Assembly (NCBI RefSeq): GCF_026391055.1
Contig: NZ_JAPLET010000025.1
Coordinates: 283,112-347,111 of the forward strand
Direction of reading: 5' to 3'
Length of the DNA stretch: 64,000 nt
Source of the DNA: Spirosoma sp.
Lineage (GTDB): Bacteria; Bacteroidota; Bacteroidia; Cytophagales; Spirosomataceae
Shown here: positions 22,496-31,570 of the stretch, one piece after another
Layout: each line of letters begins with the position of its first letter
Numbering within the stretch: position 1 is the stretch's first letter
Made by a program: the position numbers and the translations under genes
The notes under the pieces: generated by a model
Database searches by the model: none
The model's input: the letters and a program-made list of their open reading frames with translations, nothing else
What the model was told of the DNA's origin: nothing

Positions 22496-23476
22496 TTATT
22501 TGGATGAGGAAAACTGCGGTTGATCGACACCAACCAGACGCTCACTGCCCGAGACGACTTTCTCGAAACCGGCCCGTAAATAGTAGCCTAGTTTCGATGT
22601 ACCGGTGGGCGTTTCTTTGGGGAGGAAGCCCAGGTAATGCATCGTTTTGAAGACACTTCCCTTCTCGAGATCATGGTGAGGGAAGCCCGGCTCCGTACAA
22701 CCCAGACAGGGGTGGTTGGCGCGGGTTTTACTCGATTGCCGGTTCCAGAGAATCCGGTTGCAACTGGCGCGGGTCATGGGGCCACGGCAACCCACTTCAT
22801 AAAACAAACACCCGCCCCGCTTCCCAAATCCGCCGTCAACTTTCTGGGCGAAGCTGATCACGTTGGTGCAACCCGTTTGTACGAAGTCCGTAAAGAACGT
22901 TTTGGGACGGTGGTACTCGTCGATGAGCACATCGCCGATACGCCCGGTAGCAATAGCCACCAGAATTTGCGTAATCCAGTCGGGGTGAGCCGGGCAACCA
23001 GGAATATTGATAACGGGCAAACCGCCCTTCGATACGTAATCAGAACCCAGGAAACCGCCTTTGGCCTTCTTCAAAAACTGCATCCCCGTTGATTCGCTGG
23101 GGTTGGGTGCCACGGCCGGGATACCTCCCCAGGTAGCACAGTCGCCAATAGCGACTACATAGCCAACTACTTTGGATAAATCCCGAACCCAGTCCTGCAT
23201 GGGGCGATCCGCAAAGTAGTTCATAGTTCCGGTCCCATGCGGTCCCTGAATGATACTACCTTCATAAACGAGAATGTCGCACTGTGTACGGCCACTGACA
23301 ATATCATTGAGCAGGTGCGTTACCTGATCGCCGATTTCAAGGCCAATAGAGGGGTGCCAGAGGATGTTGACACCAAAATCGGTTACTAAATCGACAACCG
23401 TGGGCTCCTCAGCATTAAGGAACGACATGGTGTTGCCACTGCACGCTCCTCCCTGAAGCCATAATACATTAGCCAT
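22496..23476 (-). CDS. hupS: [NiFe]-hydrogenase small subunit, group 2a-like (HupS/HucS type)
   Basis: 326 residues, electron-transfer subunit with three iron-sulphur clusters. It starts LWLQGGACSGNTMSFLNAEE (~5-24), the signature of cyanobacterial HupS and Huc, where the second cysteine of the usual CxxC is Asn. Other cluster ligands visible: GDCATWGG (~112-119), IPGCPAHPDW, then CLFYEVGCRGPM, CNRILWN and CLGCTEPGFP for the distal and medial clusters. There is no Tat signal peptide and no C-terminal membrane helix, as in group 2a, so the enzyme should be cytoplasmic. It is the first gene of the operon, preceded by a promoter box and palindrome. Confidence 0.95.
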   Translation of the reverse strand: MANVLWLQGGACSGNTMSFLNAEEPTVVDLVTDFGVNILWHPSIGLEIGDQVTHLLNDIVSGRTQCDILVYEGSIIQGPHGTGTMNYFADRPMQDWVRDLSKVVGYVVAIGDCATWGGIPAVAPNPSESTGMQFLKKAKGGFLGSDYVSKGGLPVINIPGCPAHPDWITQILVAIATGRIGDVLIDEYHRPKTFFTDFVQTGCTNVISFAQKVDGGFGKRGGCLFYEVGCRGPMTRASCNRILWNRQSSKTRANHPCLGCTEPGFPHHDLEKGSVFKTMHYLGFLPKETPTGTSKLGYYLRAGFEKVVSGSERLVGVDQPQFSSSK

Positions 23477-23522
23477 GCGAAACGGGGGTATAAAGGTTCG
23501 GAATTTTGAACTATAGGAAGTA

Positions 23523-23530
23523 CAAATATA
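23523..23530 (-). promoter_or_regulatory. Candidate -7 box of the hup operon
   Basis: On the minus strand TATATTTG matches the Bacteroidete TAnnTTTG box, ~47 bases before the hupS ATG. No TTTG -33 box is found at the proper distance; that region is taken by the 23542-23565 palindrome, which would suit activator-dependent transcription. Confidence 0.4.
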
Positions 23531-23541
23531 ATTATAATTCT

Positions 23542-23565
23542 GAATTAGAAAATTTTTTCTAATTC
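23542..23565. promoter_or_regulatory. Operator-like 11-bp inverted repeat upstream of hupS
   Basis: GAATTAGAAAA (23542-23552) and TTTTCTAATTC (23555-23565) are perfect inverted repeats with a 2-base centre. The site lies just upstream of the candidate -7 box at the place where -33 contacts are expected. The TetR-family regulator encoded next door is a natural candidate, but a site for another dimeric regulator is equally possible. Confidence 0.55.
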
Positions 23566-23687
23566 TTTTCTAAGCAGTAAGCAAGGTTTATTTCCTATCC
23601 GTAAAAAGGAATGAGCGTCATCAGCTTAGCAGCTGATTTTTAACAATAGAGGAAAAAAATAGCCATAATGGAGGGTATCCGACGGCA

Positions 23688-24308
23688 TCAGGCCAGGGTT
23701 GGCAGCACCAGCGTTTCGAATTCATCGACGCCTTCTTCGGTAAGATAGGGTTTCAGGTGTTCCCAGACGGATTGCTTGTAGAGTCGTTCATCCACGGCAT
23801 TACCACGCATGGCTGCGGATACAGGTAGGAATACCAACGTCATCCAAAGCGACTGAGCTAATTGGTCATATTGCCCCCGGCTGGTTTCGGGGCGGATGAT
23901 ATGCCGCTGCACATGAAAATCGAGCCAGCTGCGCAGTTGCATGAGCATTTTATTGACCGCCCGCTGCCATTGAATCTGTTGCGCTGTCTGCTCGGTATTC
24001 GTTTTAAAAAACTCGGCCAGGTAGAACTGATAACTCCGGAAGAATTGGTAGTACAGGCTTATTTGCTGATCGAACGCGGCCAGTTCGGGTGCCTGTAGGT
24101 ACTGACGGAAAATATGGGCAAACTCATCGAGAACCTGTTCATAGACTGATTCGATGATGGCGTCCTTCGTCTTGAAATGGTACGCTAGATTCCCGACGCT
24201 GATACCAATTTCCTCGGCTATCTGCTGAAGCCGTACAGCATCGACTCCGTGCTCATTGAAGAGTCGGACCGATGCGTTCAGAATGCGTTCCTTGGTCGAG
24301 AGCGGCAT
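23688..24308 (-). CDS. TetR-family transcriptional regulator
   Basis: 206 residues. The N-terminal ~60 residues are a TetR helix-turn-helix: TKERILNASVRLFNEHGVDAV, then LQQIAEEIGISVGNLAYHFKTKDAII. The C-terminal helical domain is of the kind that binds small ligands and dimerises; its ligand cannot be deduced. It is encoded 211 bases upstream of hupS in the same direction, with a palindrome in between, so control of the hydrogenase is plausible. It follows the 119-aa gene after 6 bases. Confidence 0.88.
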   Translation of the reverse strand: MPLSTKERILNASVRLFNEHGVDAVRLQQIAEEIGISVGNLAYHFKTKDAIIESVYEQVLDEFAHIFRQYLQAPELAAFDQQISLYYQFFRSYQFYLAEFFKTNTEQTAQQIQWQRAVNKMLMQLRSWLDFHVQRHIIRPETSRGQYDQLAQSLWMTLVFLPVSAAMRGNAVDERLYKQSVWEHLKPYLTEEGVDEFETLVLPTLA

Positions 24309-24314
24309 AGCAGA

Positions 24315-24674
24315 TTAATTCAAACAGGTCTTCAGCTGATCGGCCGAAACGGTGAGCGTACCCCGCTGGTCTTTGGCAGCTAACCGGCGCATAAAATGAG
24401 CCTGCTGCGCGGCCCGTTTTGGGCAGGAATGCGAGGTAATTCGCCGTTTAATGAATTTAAGCGGGTTGGCCGTATGCGCAAAAATCAACTCCACTTCCCA
24501 TTCGCCCCGATATAGCCGCAGGTTCTCAATGACCGCCGTATCCGACAGCCACAAATCATCGTAATACAGCCGAAAGTCGGTTAAATTTCCCTTCCGCTCC
24601 GTAAAGTGAAGACTGTTCAGCCCGGCAAGCAAGTTGGCATAAGCCGACTTATCCATCGTAAAGAGCGGATTCAT
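24315..24674 (-). CDS. Hypothetical protein (119 aa) upstream of tetR
   Basis: 119 residues, cytoplasmic, not recognised. The sequence (LTDFRLYYDDLWLSDTAVIENLRLYRGEWEVELIFAH, given in parts by strand pattern) suggests a beta-rich fold with a basic C-terminal half (SCPKRAAQQAHFMRRLAAKD). It ends 6 bases before the TetR start, so the two are probably co-transcribed. The basic half may bind nucleic acid, but that is only composition. Confidence 0.6.
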   Translation of the reverse strand: MNPLFTMDKSAYANLLAGLNSLHFTERKGNLTDFRLYYDDLWLSDTAVIENLRLYRGEWEVELIFAHTANPLKFIKRRITSHSCPKRAAQQAHFMRRLAAKDQRGTLTVSADQLKTCLN

Positions 24675-24759
24675 AACGTTTTCGATGAGAGTTGATCCTG
24701 AATTCGTTAGAACGAATGTATAATGATTAGCGCGTTAAAGCCACTTTTTCCGCAAAAAA

Positions 24760-25782
24760 CTATCGTAGCAGGGGTTTTACCCGGGTCCCGAGCAATTCGA
24801 TCGACGACATGAACTTTTCGTGCGATAACCCCGCGCTGTCCATCTGAAACGTAACCCTGGAAATGCCGCCCAATGCCTCGCTATGCCGTAAAATCTTTTC
24901 GGCTACCTCGTCGGGGTTACCCACCAGCAGAGCGCCTTGTTTTCCAATCAAGGCATCGAAATGGGCTTTGGTAACGGGTGGCCAACCCCGCTCACGACCA
25001 ATTCGGGTAAACGTTTCGGCATAGCCCGGATAGTAATCCTGAATAGCCTCCGCTGTCGTATTGGCTACATAGCCCAGCGAGTGAAGCCCCACCTGCAACC
25101 GCTCCGGCGAGTACCCCGACCGCCGACCCGCTTCCCGATACAGATCAACCAGCGGCCGAAAACGGTGGGTTTCGCCCCCAATTACGGCTACCATGAGCGG
25201 CAGCCCCAGCATTCCGGCCCGGACAAATGACTGCGGAGTGCCGCCAACGCCCAACCAGATCGGAAAAGGATCTTGCAGCGGTCTTGGATAAATTCCTTCG
25301 CCGTTGAGTGCCGGACGAAACTGCCCCGACCATTCAACGAACTCGTTATCCCGAATAGCAAGCAGCAAGTCGAGCTTTTCCGAGAAAAGGGCGTCGTAGT
25401 CCTTCAGCTTCAGGCCAAATAGCGGAAAGGCTTCGGTAAATGAACCCCGTCCAACCACGAGTTCGGCCCGCCCGTTGGAAATAAGATCGAGGGTAGCGAA
25501 CTGCTGAAATACACGAACAGGATCGGCAGCGCTCAACACCGTAACCGCGCTGGTCAGGCGAATTTGCCGGGTACGGGCAGCCGCAGCAGCCAGAATCAGC
25601 GTGGGAGCCGAGTCGAGAAACTCCGGGCGGTGGTGCTCGCCAATCCCAAAAACATCAAGACCCACCTGATCGGCCCGCTCAATACGATCGAGCAGTTGAT
25701 TCAATGAGGCCGCATCACTATTGCCGGACTGGCTCCCCTCCTGTTGGCCTTTGGCCGCAAAACTATCTATCCCAATCTGCAT
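24760..25782 (-). CDS. Luciferase-like (LLM) flavin-dependent monooxygenase
   Basis: 340 residues with the bacterial-luciferase TIM-barrel fold: GLDVFGIGEHHRPEF (~40-54), IRLTSAVTVLSAADPVRVFQQFATLDLIS and AELVVGRGSF are the conserved flavin-binding segments. Members of this subgroup oxidise small organic substrates with FMNH2 from a partner reductase; the substrate is not readable. It has no coenzyme partner gene nearby and stands apart from the hydrogenase cluster by 85 bases. Confidence 0.87.
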   Translation of the reverse strand: MQIGIDSFAAKGQQEGSQSGNSDAASLNQLLDRIERADQVGLDVFGIGEHHRPEFLDSAPTLILAAAAARTRQIRLTSAVTVLSAADPVRVFQQFATLDLISNGRAELVVGRGSFTEAFPLFGLKLKDYDALFSEKLDLLLAIRDNEFVEWSGQFRPALNGEGIYPRPLQDPFPIWLGVGGTPQSFVRAGMLGLPLMVAVIGGETHRFRPLVDLYREAGRRSGYSPERLQVGLHSLGYVANTTAEAIQDYYPGYAETFTRIGRERGWPPVTKAHFDALIGKQGALLVGNPDEVAEKILRHSEALGGISRVTFQMDSAGLSHEKFMSSIELLGTRVKPLLR

Positions 25783-25876
25783 TATACTGAATTGTTGTAT
25801 CGACCATTCTGGCCGGATTCATACCGTCGTCTTTATACCGACCAGATTACTGGTACGGCACCATCAAACTAGTCAA

Positions 25877-26758
25877 TCACTTCCCGATCTGCCGCATGAA
25901 AAAGCGCAGGGCTTCTACGTGAACGTCAATGTCGTTGGGGTAGTCGTGTTTTCCGCCAATGACCTTGAGGAGCACAATTTCGGGCTTTCCTTTCTCTTTA
26001 TAGGTATAGCGTTCAATGGTTTTCCCGTCGGCCGGGTCTGTATCGGGCAGATTCTCCTGGGTTGGTTTGCCTTTGTACCGAGCCAGGTCAGCCCAGTAGG
26101 CCAGGGTGCGGTCGGTGGAGCGCACTGCCCCCATGGTCATGTTTTTGCCCAGCACGACAACGCCACCCTCGTACGGATTTGTCTTATCCAGTGTACCATT
26201 AACGATCATGACCGGCACCGCTTTGCCAGATGGCGTACAGTCCAGGTTGGTTGTATCCGGCAGATTGGCAATAATAGCCGTGATGGCCCGGAACGTACGC
26301 GGCATGGTTAAGGCCAGCTTGTAGGTCATGTGCCCCCCGCCCGAGGTACCCACGGCAAATACATGATTCCGATCAATCTTATAGCGTTTCTCGAAATACT
26401 GAACCATACCCTCGAAGAAAGCCTGCTCATTCACATTTTCGACGTTGGCCTCCGCCGGAGAGGCTTTCCGACATTCATTCCAGTACCGTTTGTAGCCATC
26501 CGGGTAAACGACCAGCATATTCTCGGCAGTAGCTTGTTGCTCCATCTTCACAGCGGATTTCATCATCCCTTTCCCGTTTCCTCCCGACCCATGCAGGACA
26601 AAAATCAGCCCCGGACGATTGACCGATGCTGCGGGGACATTGTTATAATGGAACGACCGATAGTGGCCCTCGATCAGTATTGAGTCACTAATGACCTCCG
26701 CGCTCGCCGACGAAACCCCAAGGCTGACCAGGAAAAACAGAAACATTACTTTTAACAT
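25877..26758 (-). CDS. Secreted polyhydroxybutyrate-depolymerase-like esterase
   Basis: 293 residues with a signal peptide (residues 1-20). Alpha/beta-hydrolase of the LpqC/PHB depolymerase type: oxyanion segment VLHGSGGNG (~54-62), nucleophile GTSGGGH (~142-148), MIVNGTLDKTNPYEGG giving the Asp, and GGKHDYP near the C-terminus giving the His. The family includes depolymerases, feruloyl and acetylxylan esterases; the neighbourhood of glycosidases makes a carbohydrate esterase as likely as a polyester enzyme. Confidence 0.83.
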   Translation of the reverse strand: MLKVMFLFFLVSLGVSSASAEVISDSILIEGHYRSFHYNNVPAASVNRPGLIFVLHGSGGNGKGMMKSAVKMEQQATAENMLVVYPDGYKRYWNECRKASPAEANVENVNEQAFFEGMVQYFEKRYKIDRNHVFAVGTSGGGHMTYKLALTMPRTFRAITAIIANLPDTTNLDCTPSGKAVPVMIVNGTLDKTNPYEGGVVVLGKNMTMGAVRSTDRTLAYWADLARYKGKPTQENLPDTDPADGKTIERYTYKEKGKPEIVLLKVIGGKHDYPNDIDVHVEALRFFMRQIGK

Positions 26759-26883
26759 AAGATTGTTAAGCGTTTAATTATAAGTTGTTAGACGTAGCCC
26801 TTGAAAGACAAGCAAAGACCCGCTAATTGATTTAATACCTGTTTATCGGCTTCGTTCTATGGCGTGTCTTTTTTAAACTAACT

Positions 26884-29163
26884 TCAGTAAATTGATCGGG
26901 CACGGTCTTCGGGTCGGATGCCCCAGTTAGCGCTCGGTTTATTGCTCATCTCGATAGTCAGCGTTCCGCCGTTCAGGATGGTCTGGTGGAGTAAATAAGC
27001 TTTAGTATACGGCTTCCCGTTGAGCAGGATGCGATTTATGTACCGGTTCGTGACGCTGTTGTTGACCGTTTTGATCTGAAACGACTTCCCATTTTCCAGA
27101 TTGAGCGTTACCTCGTCAAAAACCGGGCTGCCAAATACGTAGGCCCCATTGGCCGGGTTGACCGGGTAAAAACCCATAGCCGACAGCACATACCAGGCCG
27201 ACATTTGCCCCACATCTTCATTTCCAATCAGCCCGTCGGGCCGGGTCGTATACAGGCTATCAAGGATGTAGCGCACCTTATCCGCCGTTTTCCAGGGCTG
27301 GCCTACGTACCCATACAGGTAGGTAATGTGGTGGCTTGGCTCGTTGCCGTGCGCGTATTGCCCGATCAACCCCGTTATGTCGTTGGAGGCTTCGCTGCCC
27401 ATATCGCCGTGAACCACGAACAGGGAATCCAACTTCCGGATAAACGCTTTCTCGCCCGAGAACAATGAAATCAACCCTTCCACATCGTGGGGCACCAGCC
27501 AGGTGTATTGCCAGCTGTTACCTTCAGCAAAATCATCTTTCATGTGCCGCGATACCAGCGGGCTAAAGGGCGTCCGGCGTTCATTATCCGACACCCGGCC
27601 GCGCATGAATTTGATCTGCGGGTCGAAGTATTGCTTGTAGGCCTTGGCCCGCTTGCTGAAATAGGTATAGTCGGCGTCTTTCCCAAGCTTTTTGGCTACC
27701 TGAGCAATTGCCCAGTCGTCGATGGCATATTCGAGTCCGCGGGCTACACTTTCCACCAGCGTATCGGCAGGTATATAGCCTTTCGATTTTACGAATTTCA
27801 GACCCCGCTCGTCCAGCATGGCACTTGCCTTCATGGCGTCGAAGGCATGGTTGACGTTGATACCGGCAATACCTTTCAGACAGGCATCGGCAATGACGGG
27901 CATAGCGCTGTTGCCAGGCATGGTATTCGTTTCGTTCCCCACCAGATGCCAGACGGGCAGCTTTCCCTGCTGATCGAAGATGGCGAGCATGGAGTTGATC
28001 ATGTCGGCCACGCGCCGGGGTTGCGTCAGGGTGAACAGCGGGTGCGCACTCCGGTAGGTATCCCAAAGCGAAAACGTTGTCATGTTGTTGAACGCAGCCT
28101 TTGGGTAGACCTGCTTATCCGTTCCCCGATAATCGCTGTTGTGGTCGTTGAACAGCGACGGGGCTACCTGCGTATGAAACAGGGCGGTGTAAAAGATTTT
28201 CAGCCGATTTTGATCCTTCGTTTTCACCGAAATTTTGCTCAGTTCTCTGTTCCAGGCAGCGTCGGCATCCAGGGCCACGCGGGCAAAATCCCAGTGCGGC
28301 AGCTCAGCCCGAATGTTGTCCAGCGCATTCGTCGAGCTAACTGGCGAGATGCCGACTTTTATCAGCACTTTTTCGTTAGCCTGCGTAGCAAAACTCAGCA
28401 CGCCTTTTACCCGGCGGCTTTTTACCGATGAGCCCGCTGCCGGTGTCTGGTCGGTGTACAGTGCCAGTTGCTGAATGGGTTTGGCAAAGACAATCGCGAA
28501 ATAGAGCCGCTGGTCGGGCGCCCAACCTTTCGAAAAACGATAGCCCACAAGGGTTGAATCGTTGAGTTTTTCAAGATAGGTTTCTGTCGGTCTATCGCCC
28601 ACGCCTTCTCCCAGATCAACTACGATGTGCGCGTCGCTGGTTTTGGGAAAGGTGTACTGATGCAGCCCCACCCGCTCGGTAGCGGTCAACGCCACATTGA
28701 TGTTGTACCGCTCTAACTTCACCGCATAGTAGCCTGGTCTGACGGTTTCCTGCGTATGCGAAAAACGGGACGCGTAGCCGCTCCGGCTGTCTTTACTGGT
28801 GCCCCGGCTGAGTTTCACCGGACCGGTTGTGGGCATGATCTGAACATCGCCCAGATCACCGATTCCCGTTCCGTTGAGGTGCGTATGCGCAAACCCGACA
28901 ATCAACGAATCGGAATAATGGTAGCCTGAACACCAGTCCCATCCCTGCGACATCTGGGTAGGCCCAAGCTGAACGGCCCCGAACGGCACATTGGCCCCCA
29001 TGAACACGTGTCCGTGAAAACCCGTCCCAATAAACGGGTCGACGTAACGGGTAAGGCCCGTGGGCGCTTTGGAAACGGCGGTCGACTGACTTTTACCGGA
29101 TAACGGCAGTAACAAGCCTGCGACAATACTGAGCACAGAGATGTAGTTGAAGGATAAACGCAT
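26884..29163 (-). CDS. GH92 family alpha-mannosidase, secreted
   Basis: 759 residues from the ATG at 29163, which begins a signal peptide (MRLSFNYISVLSIVAGLLL). The longer frame from 29268 is rejected because it hides the signal peptide. The GH92 start YVDPFIGTG and the motif GFAHTHLNGTGIGDLGD are clear, as are GNEDVGQMSAWYVLSAMGFYP and MPGNSAMPVIADA. GH92 enzymes are calcium-dependent exo-alpha-mannosidases, mostly acting on alpha-1,2, -1,3 or -1,4 links of N-glycans or yeast mannan. It is the last of three glycosidase genes in one direction. Confidence 0.93.
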   Translation of the reverse strand: MRLSFNYISVLSIVAGLLLPLSGKSQSTAVSKAPTGLTRYVDPFIGTGFHGHVFMGANVPFGAVQLGPTQMSQGWDWCSGYHYSDSLIVGFAHTHLNGTGIGDLGDVQIMPTTGPVKLSRGTSKDSRSGYASRFSHTQETVRPGYYAVKLERYNINVALTATERVGLHQYTFPKTSDAHIVVDLGEGVGDRPTETYLEKLNDSTLVGYRFSKGWAPDQRLYFAIVFAKPIQQLALYTDQTPAAGSSVKSRRVKGVLSFATQANEKVLIKVGISPVSSTNALDNIRAELPHWDFARVALDADAAWNRELSKISVKTKDQNRLKIFYTALFHTQVAPSLFNDHNSDYRGTDKQVYPKAAFNNMTTFSLWDTYRSAHPLFTLTQPRRVADMINSMLAIFDQQGKLPVWHLVGNETNTMPGNSAMPVIADACLKGIAGINVNHAFDAMKASAMLDERGLKFVKSKGYIPADTLVESVARGLEYAIDDWAIAQVAKKLGKDADYTYFSKRAKAYKQYFDPQIKFMRGRVSDNERRTPFSPLVSRHMKDDFAEGNSWQYTWLVPHDVEGLISLFSGEKAFIRKLDSLFVVHGDMGSEASNDITGLIGQYAHGNEPSHHITYLYGYVGQPWKTADKVRYILDSLYTTRPDGLIGNEDVGQMSAWYVLSAMGFYPVNPANGAYVFGSPVFDEVTLNLENGKSFQIKTVNNSVTNRYINRILLNGKPYTKAYLLHQTILNGGTLTIEMSNKPSANWGIRPEDRARSIY

Positions 29164-29264
29164 AAAGTAGCAAAAATTGGTATTGTCGCCGGTCAATATT
29201 GTCACGTTCCGGTGGTGTCGGGTTCTCAAACCTGACACCACGATAAGGGTATCATCGTACCCGG

Positions 29265-31547
29265 TCAATGCCCGAGCCAGTCGGCCGGTACGGGTTGGAG
29301 ATCACCACCGTCGCGACTGTAGAGTAGTTTCAGCGTGTAGCCTCCGCCCGCTTCGATAAAGTCGAGGGCGAAAGGATGCGTACCCTGCATTAGGGCCACC
29401 TGCCCGCTTTTTTCGATAGGGCCGTGATTACCGTCGTTGTCAATGACCGTCCGGTTGGCAATACGCAGCACACCGCCATCATCGGCAACCAGGAAGAAGC
29501 TGTAAATACCCGTGGCGGGAACGGTAATGTAGCCCCGAAACCGAACGCCAAAACTACCCGCAGTTGTCATTTCCGGTACTTTTACTTGGTTCACTACAAC
29601 CGAATCGGATGCCGCTGCTTTTAGCATGGCGGCTACGTTTTTATACTGCCCCTTTACATAGCTACTCATCAATCCGGCCCTGACGGACGATACTGGCCGG
29701 GGTTCAGCAAGCGATTGCTGTTGATACCTAAGCGTATACACATCCCCCTGCAAGCCGCTATTTGTAAAAGCCGCCAGCTTCACCGTCGTTGGCTGGCTGA
29801 TCGGTAACGACTCGGGGAGTATCGCCGAAGTCGCCTTCGGCAAGCTCCCATCGGTGGTGTAGCGAACAACCAGGTTATCCGTCGGTTTGTGGATGCGCAG
29901 GGCCGTTTGATCCGTAAAGACATTCTCTTCGGCAAAGCCGCTTAAGTCGGGCACGCGGTAGTGAACGCCCAGCGCATCCAGCCGCGGGTAATGCCGGGTC
30001 AGTCGTTGCTGATAGGTCTCATACTGATTCTGGTTGGTCCAGAGCCGTTCGGCCAGCGCCGTCATGCGAGGCATGACCATGTAATCGACCCGATTTTCGG
30101 ACGGGATATACTCCGTCCAGGTGTTGGCCTGCGCCCCTAAAATAGACGTCGCTTCGGCGGGGGTCAACCCGGCCGGAACGGGGTTGAACCGGTAAACATT
30201 AGCGAGCGAATTTTTATCGGGCAACACGTCAAAATAGAGCGTATTCACGGGCGTCATCACCACCGGATTACCGTTCCGAACCGCTTTCACGGGGGCATCG
30301 GTTACCCAACTTCGCCAGTACATGACCGTTGCCGAGGGTGCCAGTCCGCCCTCCAGCGCATCGTCCCAGACCATGAGTTTTTTCCCTTTCGACAGCAGAA
30401 ATTTCTCAGTCCGATGGACGAAATAGCTTTGCAGTTCCTCCACGCTTTTGATTCCCTCCCGCTTCATCAACGCCTGACAGGCCGTCGACTGCGCCCAGGT
30501 CGATTTTTCTACTTCGTCGGCTCCGATGTGGATGTACTGACTCGGAAACAGCGCGGCTACTTCGCTCAGTACCGCTTCGGTGAACGTGTAGGTAGGTTCG
30601 TTGCAGGGGCAGATGGGCACCGAAAACGTTTTGCCCCAGCCTTCCTGCCCCGTACAGCTCAGAAACGGATATGCCTTAATGGCCGCTGTCAGGTGACCGG
30701 GCATGTCGATTTCCGGAATGATCTCGATATGGCGGGCGGCTGCGTATGCGATGAGTTCGCGCATCTGGTTCTGGGTGTAAGACCCGCCGTACTGCGTTTT
30801 CCCGTCTTTCTGCCGCAGGTATTGCTTCGGCAGGTCGAAGTCGGGATTGGTAGCGGCCCGTTTCAGCACGACAGAATCCTGGTTGTTAAACGTCCGCCAG
30901 GCTCCTTCGCTGGTCAGTTTGGGGTACGCCTTTATCTCCAGCCGCCAGCCCTGGTCGTCGGTCAGGTGCAGGTGAAATTTATTGAATTTGTAGAGGGCCA
31001 GCAGGTCGACGAATGTATGCAGGTAATCCATCGAGAAAAAGTGCCGCGATACGTCGAGGTGCATGCCCCGCCAGGCATAGGCGGGCTGGTCGCGGATTTG
31101 CACCGCCGGGAGGGTTAGTGAGCCGGCTGCTTTTTTCTGTTCAAGGCTCACGGGCAGCAGTTGCCGGATGGTCTGAATGGCCCGAAACATACCCACCGGC
31201 TCTCTGGCCGCCAGGGTTATGCGCTGGGGGGTGATGGTGAGCTGGTAGCCCTCCGATGCCGTGATGGATGGGTCATAGTTAAGCACGATCTGCGCGTTGC
31301 CTCCACGGGCAGGCAATGGCTTACCCAAAACCGGTTTCAGCAATTGCTGTAACTGACCAGCCTCGTTTTGGAAGCGGCTATCCTGGACAACCAGCGCAGT
31401 GTTTTGGGTGATAATAAACTGCCCACGACCCGGCACCAGCGAAGTCGGGTACGGGATAATGGGGTATGGATCGGGCGTTTGCGATTGACCTATCCCGGCA
31501 ATCAGCAGACTGAGCCCGACGATGAAAATGATTGGTTTGATTTGCAT
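29265..31547 (-). CDS. GH20 beta-N-acetylhexosaminidase with C-terminal PA14-like domain
   Basis: 760 residues with a signal peptide (~1-22, ending GQSQ). An N-terminal GH20b domain (~25-150) precedes the catalytic barrel (WRGMHLDVSRHFF at ~160; HIGADEVEKSTW holding the catalytic Asp-Glu pair). After ~530 follow a chitobiase-type beta-sandwich segment (VRYTTDGSLPK) and a PA14-like domain (FGVRFRGYITVPATGIYSFFL; IDNDGNHG). It removes terminal GlcNAc or GalNAc from glycans. It begins 23 bases after the fucosidase stop and is followed ~100 bases later by the GH92 gene. Confidence 0.94.
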   Translation of the reverse strand: MQIKPIIFIVGLSLLIAGIGQSQTPDPYPIIPYPTSLVPGRGQFIITQNTALVVQDSRFQNEAGQLQQLLKPVLGKPLPARGGNAQIVLNYDPSITASEGYQLTITPQRITLAAREPVGMFRAIQTIRQLLPVSLEQKKAAGSLTLPAVQIRDQPAYAWRGMHLDVSRHFFSMDYLHTFVDLLALYKFNKFHLHLTDDQGWRLEIKAYPKLTSEGAWRTFNNQDSVVLKRAATNPDFDLPKQYLRQKDGKTQYGGSYTQNQMRELIAYAAARHIEIIPEIDMPGHLTAAIKAYPFLSCTGQEGWGKTFSVPICPCNEPTYTFTEAVLSEVAALFPSQYIHIGADEVEKSTWAQSTACQALMKREGIKSVEELQSYFVHRTEKFLLSKGKKLMVWDDALEGGLAPSATVMYWRSWVTDAPVKAVRNGNPVVMTPVNTLYFDVLPDKNSLANVYRFNPVPAGLTPAEATSILGAQANTWTEYIPSENRVDYMVMPRMTALAERLWTNQNQYETYQQRLTRHYPRLDALGVHYRVPDLSGFAEENVFTDQTALRIHKPTDNLVVRYTTDGSLPKATSAILPESLPISQPTTVKLAAFTNSGLQGDVYTLRYQQQSLAEPRPVSSVRAGLMSSYVKGQYKNVAAMLKAAASDSVVVNQVKVPEMTTAGSFGVRFRGYITVPATGIYSFFLVADDGGVLRIANRTVIDNDGNHGPIEKSGQVALMQGTHPFALDFIEAGGGYTLKLLYSRDGGDLQPVPADWLGH

Positions 31548-31570
31548 TTGTCGCTACTTAACTCAAAAAA

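Noticed and set aside
20774..23476. Group 1h (actinobacterial high-affinity) assignment of the hydrogenase
   Set aside because: The small subunit has CSGNTMSFLNAEE rather than the CDGDS-type motif recalled for group 1h, and both subunits look like cyanobacterial HupSL; group 2a fits better.
23620..23641. Small hairpin ATCAGCT/AGCTGAT followed by T's between hupS and tetR
   Set aside because: It would terminate plus-strand transcripts, but no plus-strand gene is nearby; likely chance or a weak site.
27487..28431. Plus-strand open frame (314 aa) opposite the GH92 gene
   Set aside because: Antisense shadow of a conserved glycosidase with no domain of its own. The frames at 32252-33133 and 30414-31118 are rejected for the same reason.
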